The notes: generated by a model not told the origin, from the letters alone. A stretch of DNA of 64,000 nt from Devosia sp. (GCF_024707125.1 NZ_JANQAH010000003.1:362276-426275); one strand, 5' to 3'; shown: positions 7,518 through 16,566, counted from the stretch's first letter. A program made the numbers and translations.

Positions 7518-9413
7518 TCAGTCGTGAGCGCGCGGCTTCTTGTGATCCTTGGACTTGGGCTTGGGTGCACCCTCACCGGCCGCCTTGGACCATTTTGGCT
7601 TACCCTTGTTCTTGTCGAAGGGCTTGCCTTCCTTTGGTTTGAAGGACTTAGCAGGGCGAACAGACACGTCTGCCGAGACGGTAAAATCATCCGGGCGGAG
7701 ATTTCCGGAGCCATAGCGCTGCTTGCGATCGGCGCGTTCCGGGCGGGGCGCGCTGGGATCATAGGCAACCGGCGGGCCGGGCGGACGGCGCTTGGACTGC
7801 GGCTTTTGCTCGGTCGGACTGTCGATGGCGGAGATGTAGACGCCCTTTTCGCCGGTGCCGTTCTTGCCGACGCTCTTGAGGAAACTATCCACCTTATCCG
7901 CGGCGACTTCGAAGATGGTTTCGGTGTCGAAAATGCGGATGGAACCGATGGCGCCCTTGGTGACGCCGCCGGCCTTGCAGATCATGGGCAAAAGCCAGCG
8001 TGGCTCGGCTCTTTGCTTGCGGCCGACCGTGACCTTGAACCAGGTGCCGCCGGCAAAGGCTTCGCGGGTGCGCGGTTCGCGCTTGTCGAAATCGGTGACG
8101 AGCGTTGCCGAGATATCCTCGGGGATCGGACGGGCGGTGAGCTGCAGGCGGAGGTAGGCCGCAGCCAGGGCTTCCGGTTCCCATTTGGCTAGCAGACTGT
8201 CCACACTTGGACGCTCATCATCGGTGATTACGTCACTCAAAAGCGAATTGGTGAGAATCGACTCGCGGTAGCGCGCGTCGATGGCCTCGGCGGTCGGCGG
8301 CGCGATGTTTTCGGCTTCGATTTTCGCGGTGCGCAGGATCGACTGGGCGACACGACGGCGATGGGTCGGGGAGATGACGACGCAGGTGCCCTTGCGACCG
8401 GCGCGACCGGTACGGCCGGAACGGTGGAGAAGGGTCTCGGCATTCATCGGCAGTTCGGCATGGATGACGAGGTCGAGATTGGGCAGATCGATGCCGCGGG
8501 CGGCGACGTCGGTGGCGACGCAGATGCGGGCGCGGCCATCGCGCATGGCCTGGAGGGCATTGGTGCGCTCGGCCTGGCTGAGTTCGCCCGAGAGGGTGAC
8601 GACGTCGAAGCCGCGGTTTTGGAGGCGGGCAGAGAGATGCTTTACCGCTTCGCGGGTCGAGGCGAAAACAATGGTATTGGTGCTTTCGTACCAGAGGAGC
8701 GTATTGATGACGGCGTTTTCACGCTCGTCGGCCGGCACGGTCATCAACTTGTATTCGATGTCGGCGTGCTGCTCGCCCGAAGAGGTGGCGGTGATGCGCA
8801 GGGCATTGCGCTGGAAGGTCTCGGCGAGCTTCGCGATGGGCTTGGCAACGGTTGCCGAGAACAGCAGGGTGCGGCGTTCCTCGGGGGCGGTTTCGAGGAT
8901 GAATTCGAGATCTTCGCGGAAGCCGAGATCGAGCATTTCGTCGGCTTCGTCGAGGACGACGGCGCGGAGCGAGGACATGTCGAGGGCGCCGCGGGTGATG
9001 TGATCGCGGAGGCGACCTGGGGTGCCGACGACGATGTGGGCGCCGTGCTGGAGGGCGCGGCGCTCGGTGCGCGCGTCCATGCCGCCGACGCAGGAGACGA
9101 TGCGGGCGCCCATCTGGGCATAGAGCCATTCGAGTTCGCGCTGCACCTGCATGGCGAGTTCGCGGGTCGGGGCGATGACGAGGGCCAGCGGCACTTCGGC
9201 GCGGGGGAGAATTTCAGCGCCGCCGAGAATGGTTGGCGCGATGGCCATGCCGAAGGCGACGGTCTTGCCCGAGCCGGTCTGGGCGGAGACCAGCAGATCG
9301 CGGCCGTCGGCTTCGTCTTCGATGACGGCGGACTGAACCGGGGTGAGGTTTTCATAGCCCTTGGCTGCGAGGGTCGCGGCGATCGGGGCAAAGATGTTTT
9401 CAGGCAGGGACAT
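7518..9413 (-). CDS. DEAD-box RNA helicase with DbpA-like RNA-binding domain
   Basis: A 631-aa ATP-dependent RNA helicase. The motifs in order are Q-motif LTPVQSAVI (23-31), Walker A AQTGSGKT (44-51), PTRELA (82-87), GTPGR (130-134), DEAD (155-158), SAT (186-188) and HRSGRTGRAGRKG in the second RecA domain. A DbpA-type RNA-binding fold follows (KGAIGSIRIFDTETIFEVA). The tail is basic and low in complexity (about 530-631), as in DeaD/CsdA proteins acting in ribosome assembly or cold adaptation. I set the start at ATG 9413 (MSLPENIFAP), where homologues begin; its ribosome site is weak. Confidence 0.9.
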   Translation of the reverse strand: MSLPENIFAPIAATLAAKGYENLTPVQSAVIEDEADGRDLLVSAQTGSGKTVAFGMAIAPTILGGAEILPRAEVPLALVIAPTRELAMQVQRELEWLYAQMGARIVSCVGGMDARTERRALQHGAHIVVGTPGRLRDHITRGALDMSSLRAVVLDEADEMLDLGFREDLEFILETAPEERRTLLFSATVAKPIAKLAETFQRNALRITATSSGEQHADIEYKLMTVPADERENAVINTLLWYESTNTIVFASTREAVKHLSARLQNRGFDVVTLSGELSQAERTNALQAMRDGRARICVATDVAARGIDLPNLDLVIHAELPMNAETLLHRSGRTGRAGRKGTCVVISPTHRRRVAQSILRTAKIEAENIAPPTAEAIDARYRESILTNSLLSDVITDDERPSVDSLLAKWEPEALAAAYLRLQLTARPIPEDISATLVTDFDKREPRTREAFAGGTWFKVTVGRKQRAEPRWLLPMICKAGGVTKGAIGSIRIFDTETIFEVAADKVDSFLKSVGKNGTGEKGVYISAIDSPTEQKPQSKRRPPGPPVAYDPSAPRPERADRKQRYGSGNLRPDDFTVSADVSVRPAKSFKPKEGKPFDKNKGKPKWSKAAGEGAPKPKSKDHKKPRAHD

Positions 9414-9716
9414 AAAGGGGCTTTCGTAAAGCGGAATAGCCCCGGTGAGCGCGATGTCCATTCCCAAGAGGCGGGGCATCTTCGCTGGCAGAAGGGCTTT
9501 TGTGGCGCCGGGTTCCCCACCATTTCGGGGAGCGTCGTCGGTCTTGTCTGTGCATTCTAGCACAAACAAGCAAAAAGGCCGCCCGGCTGGGCGGCCTGAT
9601 TTTGGTGCTGTCTATCGTCCGGGCCCTTCCCGCGCAATGCTCGGGACTGCATGAGGGGCAAGGCCCCTAAGCATGGCTCGGCCGTAGCAGCGCGATCGGG
9701 CTAAGCCCGAGGCTGA
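9414..9716. other. Intergenic gap between the helicase and the tautomerase
   Basis: I see no gene in these 303 bases. They hold the helicase promoter region and the terminator of the ndk-tautomerase operon (9572-9597). Confidence 0.6.
9572..9597 (-). terminator. Rho-independent terminator of the ndk-tautomerase operon
   Basis: Read on the minus strand, AGGCCGCCC, a short loop and GGGCGGCCT make a 9-bp GC-rich stem followed by a T run (AAAAA at 9572-9576 on the plus strand). It lies about 120 bp downstream of the tautomerase stop and before the helicase. Confidence 0.8.
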
Positions 9717-9923
9717 CTATTCCTTCGGCTGCTTGCGCAGCTCGGAGACCGGCTTGCCCTTGAAACCCCAGTTTTCAAGCGGCACTTCGTCGATGACGAC
9801 GAAAGTGCTCTCGGGTTTCTTGTTGAGCACGCGGACCATAATCTCCGTAATGCCCGCGATCACTTCGGCCTTTTGTTCGGCAGTGACACCGTCGTCGAGG
9901 ATGCGGACATTGACGTAGGGCAT
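9717..9923 (-). CDS. 4-oxalocrotonate tautomerase family protein
   Basis: A 68-aa protein starting MPYVNVRILDDGVTAEQK. After Met removal, Pro1 would be the catalytic base of the tautomerase superfamily. Further family features are ITEIMVRVLNKKPESTFVVIDE and ENWGFKGKPVSE. The substrate is not predictable for such stand-alone small tautomerases. The start follows the ndk stop in TAACATG, a one-base gap, so translation is probably coupled to ndk. Confidence 0.85.
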   Translation of the reverse strand: MPYVNVRILDDGVTAEQKAEVIAGITEIMVRVLNKKPESTFVVIDEVPLENWGFKGKPVSELRKQPKE

Positions 9924-9924
9924 G

Positions 9925-10347
9925 TTAGCCGACCAGTTCTTCGTCGCTGAAGAAGTACTTGATTTCCTGGGCTGCGGTTTCGGGAGCATCCGAACCGTGG
10001 ACCGAGTTTTCGCCGACGGAGAGGGCGAATTCCTTGCGGATGGTGCCGTCAGCAGCGTTGGCCGGGTTGGTGGCGCCCATGATTTCGCGGTTCTTGAGGA
10101 TTGCGCCTTCGCCTTCGAGGACCTGGACGACAACCGGGGAAGCGATCATCTGCTCGACGAGTTCGCCGAAGAAGGGGCGTTCCTTGTGAACAGCGTAAAA
10201 GCCTTCGGCCTGTGCGCGGGTCATGTGGATCTTCTTGAGGGCGATCGGACGCAGACCGGCTTCTTCGAACTTGGTCAGGATCTTGCCGATGAGGTTACGA
10301 CGGACGGCATCGGGCTTGATGATGGAGAAGGTGCGTTCAATCGCCAT
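9925..10347 (-). CDS. ndk: Nucleoside diphosphate kinase
   Basis: At 140 aa this is the normal length for NDK, which transfers the gamma phosphate among nucleoside triphosphates. It starts [15 protein letters not shown], with the phosphohistidine H117 in ENSVHGSD and the conserved [15 protein letters not shown] segment. ATG 10347 is the conserved start; the open frame upstream is not coding. It is the first gene of a two-gene operon with the tautomerase. Confidence 0.97.
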   Translation of the reverse strand: MAIERTFSIIKPDAVRRNLIGKILTKFEEAGLRPIALKKIHMTRAQAEGFYAVHKERPFFGELVEQMIASPVVVQVLEGEGAILKNREIMGATNPANAADGTIRKEFALSVGENSVHGSDAPETAAQEIKYFFSDEELVG

Positions 10348-10561
10348 GGCGAGAAAATCCTGATTGGGTTTGGAAAGGTGGCGCCTTTTAGCGGGAGAGT
10401 TTGACGGAGGCAAGACGGGGTGTTTTCTCGGGTTTATTCTCTCGGCTTCTACCACCATGTGGTGGAGGAGGCGAAGCGGGTGGTGGCGGCTGGGTTTGGC
10501 CATACTGACACGATCAGACGTTACGGTTGGGGATGGTGCTTCCATCAACAGGAGAACTGCC

Positions 10562-10975
10562 ATGACCCAATCGATCACGCGCCTCAATCCTGAAACCCTG
10601 CCCAATGCGGGGCAAGCGGGGTATTCGCAGATTTCGATTGTCGAGCCGGGGCGGCTGGCTTTCGTTTCGGGGCAAGTGCCCTGGCGGCGAGATGGGGGTG
10701 CGGTGCCGGGGACGCTGGCCGAGCAGATGGTGATCGTGACGGAGAACCTGTCGGCGGCCCTCACCGCGCTGAAAGCAACGACAGAGGACATCGCGCAGAT
10801 GCGGATTTATGCCGTGGAACTCGGCCCCGAAAGCATGGGGATCGGGATGGCGGCGATCGGGAAGTTTCTCAACGGCGCACAGCCGAGTTTGACGGGGATC
10901 GGCGTCGCTGCGCTGGCGGCGCCGGGGCTGCTGATCGAGGTTGAGATGGTGGTGCGGGTGCCGGATGGGGTTTGA
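10562..10975 (+). CDS. RidA family protein
   Basis: A 137-aa RidA/YjgF/Rid-family protein. [15 protein letters not shown], the [22 protein letters not shown] helix and the C-terminal [11 protein letters not shown] strand give the family pattern. Canonical RidA deaminates reactive enamine/imine intermediates. I do not see the usual catalytic Arg context clearly near the C-terminus, so it could be a divergent Rid subgroup. GGAG precedes ATG 10562. Confidence 0.75.
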   Translation: MTQSITRLNPETLPNAGQAGYSQISIVEPGRLAFVSGQVPWRRDGGAVPGTLAEQMVIVTENLSAALTALKATTEDIAQMRIYAVELGPESMGIGMAAIGKFLNGAQPSLTGIGVAALAAPGLLIEVEMVVRVPDGV

Positions 10976-10997
10976 GGTCCCGACGTAACTCCACTGC

Positions 10998-11080
10998 GTC
11001 ACCCTCGGGCTTGACCCGAGGGGGTTGTATTCTCTCGCGGCATTCAAGTGCAGTGTCCTCGGGTCAAGCCCGAGGATGAC
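10998..11080. repeat. Inverted pair of short palindromic repeats (CTCGGGCTTGACCCGAG type)
   Basis: Unit one (10998-11022) reads GTCACC followed by the palindrome CTCGGGCTTGACCCGAG. Unit two (11056-11080) is the same unit inverted, ending GATGAC. The arrangement matches the REP pairs elsewhere in the window: a GTCAY foot, a short imperfect palindrome and inverted pairing between genes. Confidence 0.75.
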
Positions 11081-11112
11081 GGTCGGTGGGGGTGCGGGTG
11101 CGGCCTAACCGA

Positions 11113-11496
11113 CTAATCGCGCTCGACATCCGTCGAGCCCGTGCCAACAACGCGGCCATCGGCGGCGGTTACGGTGACGTCGATGCGGGTGATCGCTTCG
11201 TCTTCGGTGTCGATGGCGTATTTTACGTCATGCTCGACGATCTGCATGGTGCAGACTTCGGCCGTGGAGCTGACGGGGAAATTCACCGTGAGGGTGCCAT
11301 CGACGAGGTCACCGAGTTCGGCGCGGCCAATAGCGTCGCAGGCGCCGCCGTCTAGTTCGAAGTCGATCAGAATTTGGTAGGGGTTGATGCGGGTGGCGTC
11401 GAGGTCGTCGAGCGGTTGCCCATTGTCCTGTGCCAGCGCAGGAGCGGCGAGACCGATAGTGGCGATGAGGGCAAAAGCGAGGCGGGCGTCAAACAT
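11113..11496 (-). CDS. Small secreted protein of unknown function
   Basis: A 127-aa protein with a clear signal peptide: MFDARLAFALIATIGLAAPALAQ, cleavage expected after ALAQ. The mature part is acidic, has two cysteines (GGACDAIG and AEVCTMQI) that could form a disulfide, and looks beta-rich (DVKYAIDTEDEAITRIDVTVTA). I do not recognise a family. It probably acts in the periplasm. Confidence 0.65.
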   Translation of the reverse strand: MFDARLAFALIATIGLAAPALAQDNGQPLDDLDATRINPYQILIDFELDGGACDAIGRAELGDLVDGTLTVNFPVSSTAEVCTMQIVEHDVKYAIDTEDEAITRIDVTVTAADGRVVGTGSTDVERD

Positions 11497-11622
11497 GTGG
11501 GCGTCCTTTTGGCTCGATGACTGATGCAGAAATGTCTGCTTCTGACATTGGATGCGTAAAATCGGGCGACAGATTGACCTTATACCGTGGATCCGAAAAT
11601 CCCTCCTTTTGCGCGAGGCGCC

Positions 11623-12758
11623 TTATCGGCTAGTGGCATCGATCAAAGCGATGATCTCAACAAGTTCCGCTTGTCGGGAAATGCCAAGCTTTCCGAATAC
11701 TTTTGCCAGATGTGTCCGTGCTGTCTCGTAGCCTATGGATAGATTTCGGGCTGTTTCAGGCAGCCCGAGACCAGTGCCAACCACAGAGGCAACCCTCGCC
11801 TCTGCGACGGTCAATCCAAAGGCCTGCTGGAGAGCATCGACACTCTTTGGCGCCTGGGATTGCCGAGTGCTTTTGACGTTCCGTATGAGTCCAACCACGA
11901 CGAAGCCGCTGAAAGCGCTCATGAAATTACGCGGCATCGTCATCAGTTCGAGCACATGGACCGGACGGCCGGCCTCGTAGGTGACGACGGCACTGGGCTC
12001 ACGCTGCGCCGCGGAGGACGCAGAAGTTGTGGCTTCTCGAACCGCCGTCTGCAGGCGCCTGTCTACGGCCGGATCCACCGCATGGAGCCTATTGCCCTTG
12101 AAACGGTAGTAAGGCGCCAAGGCATCAATGGCCCTTTGGCTCAAAACTGATATCTGTCCCGATGTATCGAATCCCACCATCGGGATGTGCGCGCGATCCA
12201 GTATTGCCGTAAGGGCCGAATTTTCGGGCGCGCGAAATGCATAAGCCATGCGCACGACGCGCGAGAGGTTGGCTCGCAGCTTGGTAAGCGCCTGCCCTTC
12301 CGCAGACTCGAAAGCCTCCTGCGCACCTCCCCGAAAGAGGCAAAAAGACCATCCCTCCCCCGGACGGAAAATGTCGTGGCAACGAGCCACTCCATATCGA
12401 ACGTGCAGAAAAACTCCTGATAGTAGGGTTCGCTCGACCGCTCCTGCGGTGTCGTCAATTGCTGTTCGTAGAAAATGAACTTGCCGGATTTGGCAGGCGA
12501 CCATGTGCGCCTCGCTCGTATGTCATTGACATACCAGCCACCCGAGACAAACTCCGAAAAAGCGGCGGATGCGTTCCCTGACGTAGGAATGCCCATTGGA
12601 ATGACCAGCTTGGATTCGGGAACCATTGCTGCAGCGGTGGCACCAAAGCCAGCCGCGATGCTGGAAAGACCTTTCTCCCAGCTTTCCATGCCCACGGCGG
12701 CGTCGAAAAGCGCATCCAGACCGCGCTCGACAAGCCCATGCCGTACGCTCCTGTTCAA
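11623..12758 (-). pseudogene. LuxR-type HTH regulator interrupted by a frameshift
   Basis: Two overlapping minus-strand frames together encode one LuxR-type regulator. The N-terminal part starts at 12758 (MNRSVRHGLVERGLDALFDA) and reads well to about LFASF near 12335. The remainder continues in another frame as AQEAFESAEGQALTKL and ends with a LuxR HTH (FGLTVAEARVASVV, then GYETARTHLAKVFGKLGI). Restoring one base near the GGGGAGG stretch (12325-12345) gives a 378-aa protein, the normal size for a regulator with an N-terminal sensor domain. The sensor part is not a recognisable autoinducer domain. Either a sequencing error or a real pseudogene fits; a programmed shift is unlikely because no canonical slippery site is present. 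Confidence 0.7.
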
Positions 12759-12820
12759 GAATCCCCCCGGCGCAATAACACCAGAATTAAAGAAACAGAA
12801 ATGTATATATAAACAAGGTT

Positions 12821-12857
12821 ATACTGCGACATAGGGGAAACCACTACATCGCAGTAT
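12821..12857. promoter_or_regulatory. Inverted repeat upstream of the LuxR-type gene
   Basis: ATACTGCGACATAG (12821-12834) and CTACATCGCAGTAT (12844-12857) are inverted arms with two mismatched positions, separated by nine bases. It lies in an AT-rich patch 63-99 bp upstream of the LuxR-type start, where an operator for autoregulation would be expected. Confidence 0.5.
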
Positions 12858-12875
12858 TATTGTAGACGCAGCCGA

Positions 12876-13055
12876 TCAGCCATAAATCGACTGTGCGACG
12901 CAATCCTTGTTAACATTGGTTCCCTTCACCCATTTGCCGTCCATCGTCTTGGTGGGGCACGTCAGGCCTTGCGGCGATTCGGCCGCGATGGCGGGTGTCA
13001 GGCTGATGGCGGCAGCGAGCAGGACTGCAGCGGACAGAGTCAGCAGTTTGGTCAT
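12876..13055 (-). CDS. Small secreted protein, 59 aa
   Basis: ATG 13055 to TGA 12876 encodes a protein starting MTKLLTLSAAVLLAAAIS with a signal peptide ending near PAIAA. The mature peptide is about 35 residues with two cysteines (LTCPTKTMDGKW and NKDCVAQSIYG). GGGGA stands about eight bases before the ATG. The signal peptide, ribosome site and balanced Cys pair support a real gene. Function unknown; a periplasmic or secreted disulfide-bonded peptide is likely. Confidence 0.65.
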   Translation of the reverse strand: MTKLLTLSAAVLLAAAISLTPAIAAESPQGLTCPTKTMDGKWVKGTNVNKDCVAQSIYG

Positions 13056-13173
13056 TCAAATCCCCAAGTTTAGATCGGCCACGGAGCGTTGTCCGAGGTG
13101 GGCCGCAAGAGCGAAGGAAGGCTCCATCCTCTCGTCCCGTCACATTGCCTAAGGAGAAAGCACCGAGCGCACG

Positions 13174-13189
13174 TCACCCAATTGGGTGA
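13174..13189. promoter_or_regulatory. 16-bp perfect palindrome
   Basis: TCACCCAATTGGGTGA is fully self-complementary and lies in the divergent gap between the 59-aa secreted protein gene and the ABC-F gene, 142 bp before the latter's start. It is a possible operator; no binding protein can be named. Confidence 0.4.
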
Positions 13190-13330
13190 TTGGCAAGGGG
13201 CGCGATGGGGGCTTGGAGTTGCTTTGATGGGCTATTGGCTTTATCCAGCAGCCAACACTTTGTCGCCGCCCCCTGCCCTTTGCGGGACGCCATTGTCGGC
13301 GCACTTTTCCTTGCGAATGATTTTCCCGCC

Positions 13331-15202
13331 ATGTTGACCATTTCCAATCTCACCTATCGCATCGAAGGCCGCGAGCTGTTCGAAGAGGCCTCCGTGGTCA
13401 TTCCGACGGGTTCGAAGACCGGCTTTGTCGGCAAGAACGGCACGGGCAAGACGACGCTGTTTCACCTGATCCAGGGCCATATCCACCTCGATTCAGGAAC
13501 GATCGAGCTGAACAAGAAGGCACGCATTGGCGGCGTGGCGCAGGAAGCGCCGGCCGGCGAGGAAAGCGTGCTCGATGTGGTGTTGGCCGCCGACAAGGAG
13601 CGCACCGCGCTGCTTGCTGAAGCCGAGACCGCGACGGACGCGCATCGGATTGCCGAGGTTTACACGCGGCTGGCCGATATCGATGCCTATTCGGCTGAGG
13701 CGCGGGCTTCGTCGATCCTGAAGGGTCTGGGGTTTGAGCAGGATCGGCAGAATGGGCCGACGCGCGAACTCTCGGGTGGTTGGCGCATGCGCGTGGCGCT
13801 GGCGGCGGTGCTGTTTTCGCAGCCCGACCTGCTGCTGCTCGACGAACCGACCAACTATCTCGATCTTGAAGGCACGCTGTGGCTGGAAAAGTATCTCGCC
13901 ACCTATCCCTATACCGTCTTCATGATCAGCCACGACCGTGACCTGCTCAATAAGTCGGTCAATTCGATCGTGCATCTCGAGCATCGGAAACTGACCTTCT
14001 ACAAGGGCAATTACGACACGTTCGAAAATACGCGCCGCATGCAGATGGAGCTGCACAACAAGAGCCGCGACAAGGCGCTTGATCAGGTGGCGCACCTGCA
14101 GAAGTTTGTCGATCGCTTCAAGGCCAAGGCGACCAAGGCCAAGCAGGCGCAATCGCGCATGAAGATGATCGAAAAGCTGCGGCCACCGGCGGCGCTGTTC
14201 GATGAATTCTCGGCACCATTCACCTTCCAGCAGCCCAAGGCGGAAGCCGCCACGCCGATGCTGACGCTGGACGGGGTTTCGGCCGGCTATGGCGACAAGA
14301 CCATTCTGCGCAATATCAATATGCGGATCGACCCCGATGACCGGATTGCGCTGATTGGCGTCAACGGCAACGGCAAGTCGACTTTCGCAAAGCTCCTGGC
14401 CGGCGACATCCAGCCGATGGGCGGGCAATTGCGAAAAGGCAAGAAGCTGGAGATTGCGCACTTTGCGCAGCACCAGATGGACAAGCTCAAGCCCGAATGG
14501 ACGCCATTCGAGCATGTGGTCGACATGATGCCGACCGACAGCGAAGCCAAGCGTCGCAGCCGGTTGAGCCAGATGGGGCTGACCAAATCGCGCATGGACA
14601 CCAAGGCGAAGAACCTTTCGGGTGGCGAGCGCGCGCGCCTTCTTATGGGTCTCATCACCTTTGGCGGGCCGGGGATGATGATCCTCGACGAGCCGACCAA
14701 CCACCTCGATATCGATAGCCGCGATGCGCTGGTGCATGCGCTCAACGAATATGAGGGCGCGGTGCTGATCATCAGCCACGATCGCCATCTGATCGAGGCG
14801 ACCTGCGACACGCTGTGGATCGCCGAAGGCGGCACGATCAAGGAACTGGACGAGGATCTCGACAGCTACCAGCGCAGCATTACCTCCACCAAGGAAGGCA
14901 AGAACGGCGGCGGTGGCAGCACCGGCGCGCGCAAGCTTTCCAAGCAAGAGGCCGCGGCGCGTCGAGCCGAACTGGCGCCCCTCAAGAACTCCATTAAGGA
15001 TGCGGAAACCAAGATTTCCCGTTTGAAGGTGGAAATCGAGAAGATCGAGGCGCAACTGGCCGACCCCAAGGTCTACAACGGGCCCGCCGACAAGCTCATC
15101 GCACTCGGCAAGGACAAGGCGCGGTTTGGCGCCGACCTCGAAACTACCGAAGAAACATGGCTGGCGCTGAGCGCCGAGCTGGAGGAAGCGGAGCGCGCAT
15201 GA
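13331..15202 (+). CDS. ABC-F family ATPase
   Basis: A 623-aa soluble protein with two ABC cassettes and no membrane segments. Domain one has GKNGTGKT (34-41), LSGG (147-150) and DEPTNYLD (171-178). Domain two has GVNGNGKS (343-350), LSGGE (429-433) and DEPTNHLD (453-460). A charged inter-domain linker (about 240-285) and a C-terminal coiled coil (about 540-620) match Uup/YheS-like ABC-F proteins, which act on ribosomes. The exact subfamily is unsure. ATG 13331 starts the conserved MLTISNLTYR segment, but the ribosome site is weak. It overlaps the cupin gene by ATGA. Confidence 0.9.
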   Translation: MLTISNLTYRIEGRELFEEASVVIPTGSKTGFVGKNGTGKTTLFHLIQGHIHLDSGTIELNKKARIGGVAQEAPAGEESVLDVVLAADKERTALLAEAETATDAHRIAEVYTRLADIDAYSAEARASSILKGLGFEQDRQNGPTRELSGGWRMRVALAAVLFSQPDLLLLDEPTNYLDLEGTLWLEKYLATYPYTVFMISHDRDLLNKSVNSIVHLEHRKLTFYKGNYDTFENTRRMQMELHNKSRDKALDQVAHLQKFVDRFKAKATKAKQAQSRMKMIEKLRPPAALFDEFSAPFTFQQPKAEAATPMLTLDGVSAGYGDKTILRNINMRIDPDDRIALIGVNGNGKSTFAKLLAGDIQPMGGQLRKGKKLEIAHFAQHQMDKLKPEWTPFEHVVDMMPTDSEAKRRSRLSQMGLTKSRMDTKAKNLSGGERARLLMGLITFGGPGMMILDEPTNHLDIDSRDALVHALNEYEGAVLIISHDRHLIEATCDTLWIAEGGTIKELDEDLDSYQRSITSTKEGKNGGGGSTGARKLSKQEAAARRAELAPLKNSIKDAETKISRLKVEIEKIEAQLADPKVYNGPADKLIALGKDKARFGADLETTEETWLALSAELEEAERA

Positions 15203-15627
15203 ACAGGCTCGCCGCCAGGGACGTCATCTATACGCTCGGCATGGAACGCCACCCTGAAGGGGGCTGGTATGCCGAGACGTTTGTCGACATCGACAGCGAG
15301 ACCGGGCGGGCGCATTCCACCGCGATCTACTATCTGCTCGAAGCGGGCGAGCTGTCGCACTGGCACCGGGTCGATGCGGTCGAGGTGTGGCACTATTACG
15401 CCGGGGCGCCGATAGAATTGAACCTGTCGGAGGGGATTTCGGTCGATCGCAAGGTGCTGGGATCAGATCTTGCGGCGGGGCAGAGGCCGCAGGTGGTGGT
15501 GCCGCGCGACGTCTGGCAATCGGCGAAATCGCTGGGAGATTGGACGCTGGTCGGCTGCACCGTGGCGCCGGGTTTCCAGTTCTCCGGCTTTGAAATGGCC
15601 GCCAAAGACTGGGCGCCGGGGCGTTAA
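15199..15627 (+). CDS. Cupin family protein (DUF985/cupin_5)
   Basis: A 142-aa protein with the family signature LGMERHPEGGWYAETF near the N-terminus, then STAIYYLLEAGELSHWHRVDAVEVWHYYAGAP, giving the His-rich cupin barrel. The reaction is unknown for most of the family. ATG 15199 overlaps the ABC-F stop in ATGA, so translation is probably coupled. Confidence 0.85.
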   Translation: MNRLAARDVIYTLGMERHPEGGWYAETFVDIDSETGRAHSTAIYYLLEAGELSHWHRVDAVEVWHYYAGAPIELNLSEGISVDRKVLGSDLAAGQRPQVVVPRDVWQSAKSLGDWTLVGCTVAPGFQFSGFEMAAKDWAPGR

Positions 15628-15705
15628 GGACTTCGGCGCTGCCGCGTTGACAGTGACGCGGCATTGGCATCTTGTGACTGGTATCAGTGAGCCGAAAGGC
15701 AGTTC

Positions 15706-16566
15706 ATGCGTCGCTTGTTCGTTCCGATCCTGCTGGCCCTTGCCGCCCTGCTGACGGGTGGAGCCCAGGCACAGGATATGGCGGGCTTTTCCAAGCAGCA
15801 GCGCGCCGAAATCATCCGTTTCGCCGCCAATAACAGCCTGTTTGTGCTCTACCACGAGATGGCGCACCTGTTGGTGGACCAGCTCCGGCTGCCCGTGCTC
15901 GGGCGCGAGGAAGATGCGGCCGACAACATGGCCACATGGACGCTGCTCAACAAGCGCTCGCCGGAATCGGACAAGGCGCTGGCGGATGCCGCCGAGGGCT
16001 GGCTTCTTACGGGCGTTGCCTATGGCAGCGGCAAGTATGAAGAGGATTTTGCGGCCGCGCATAGCCTCGACAAGCAGCGGGCCTATCAGATCGTGTGCCT
16101 GATGGTGGGGAGCGACGATACGGCGTTCCGGCCCATTGCCAATCAATATGCCATCGGCCGGGACCGGCAGGATTCCTGCTATTGGGAATATGAGCTGGTG
16201 GACCGGAGCCTCAAGGGCGTGCTTGAAGAGCACACGGCCGGTGCCGGGAACGCCAAGGTCAACGTGACCTATCACGACGCCGGCGGGCGGCTGAAATTTG
16301 CCGCCGATGCCTTCCGTTCGAGCGGGGTTTTCGACGAGGTCGCCGAAGAGGTGCGCGAGAAATATCACCTGCGCCGGCCGGTGAAATTCAATGCGCGGCG
16401 CTGCGGCGAGGCGAATGCCTATTATGATCCGGACACGATCGAAATCATCTTCTGCTACGAGCTGATGAAGGATTTCATGGAGCTCTATGCGGCGGAGCTG
16501 CCCGATACTGTCGACCCTGCCCCGAGGCCTTCGGGCGCCGGCAAGGACAAGGGCGGCTCGAACTAA
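15706..16566 (+). CDS. DUF4344 putative metallopeptidase, secreted
   Basis: A 286-aa protein with a signal peptide (MRRLFVPILLALAALLTGGAQAQ). The zinc motif HEMAH lies in LYHEMAHLLVDQLRLPVLG, followed by REEDAADN, whose acidic residues could supply a third ligand. The C-terminal CGEANAYYDP...CYEL block has two cysteines suited to a disulfide. These features match the DUF4344 family, whose substrate is unknown. It is followed by a paralogue in the same direction, so the pair arose by duplication. Confidence 0.85.
   Translation: MRRLFVPILLALAALLTGGAQAQDMAGFSKQQRAEIIRFAANNSLFVLYHEMAHLLVDQLRLPVLGREEDAADNMATWTLLNKRSPESDKALADAAEGWLLTGVAYGSGKYEEDFAAAHSLDKQRAYQIVCLMVGSDDTAFRPIANQYAIGRDRQDSCYWEYELVDRSLKGVLEEHTAGAGNAKVNVTYHDAGGRLKFAADAFRSSGVFDEVAEEVREKYHLRRPVKFNARRCGEANAYYDPDTIEIIFCYELMKDFMELYAAELPDTVDPAPRPSGAGKDKGGSN

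Noticed and set aside
8361..9560. 399-aa Gly/Asp-rich frame opposite the helicase
   Set aside because: Complement of the helicase coding strand, not a repeat-toxin-like protein.
12320..12345. Programmed -1 frameshift in the LuxR-type gene
   Set aside because: The site lacks a canonical X-XXY-YYZ slippery heptamer in the proper frame and a clear downstream stimulator; a single missing base is simpler.
13089..13337. 82-aa plus-strand open frame before the ABC-F gene
   Set aside because: No ribosome site, domain or signal; it crosses the promoter palindrome.
13493..15055. 520-aa open frame opposite the ABC-F gene
   Set aside because: Reverse-strand shadow of an intact conserved gene; no family features.
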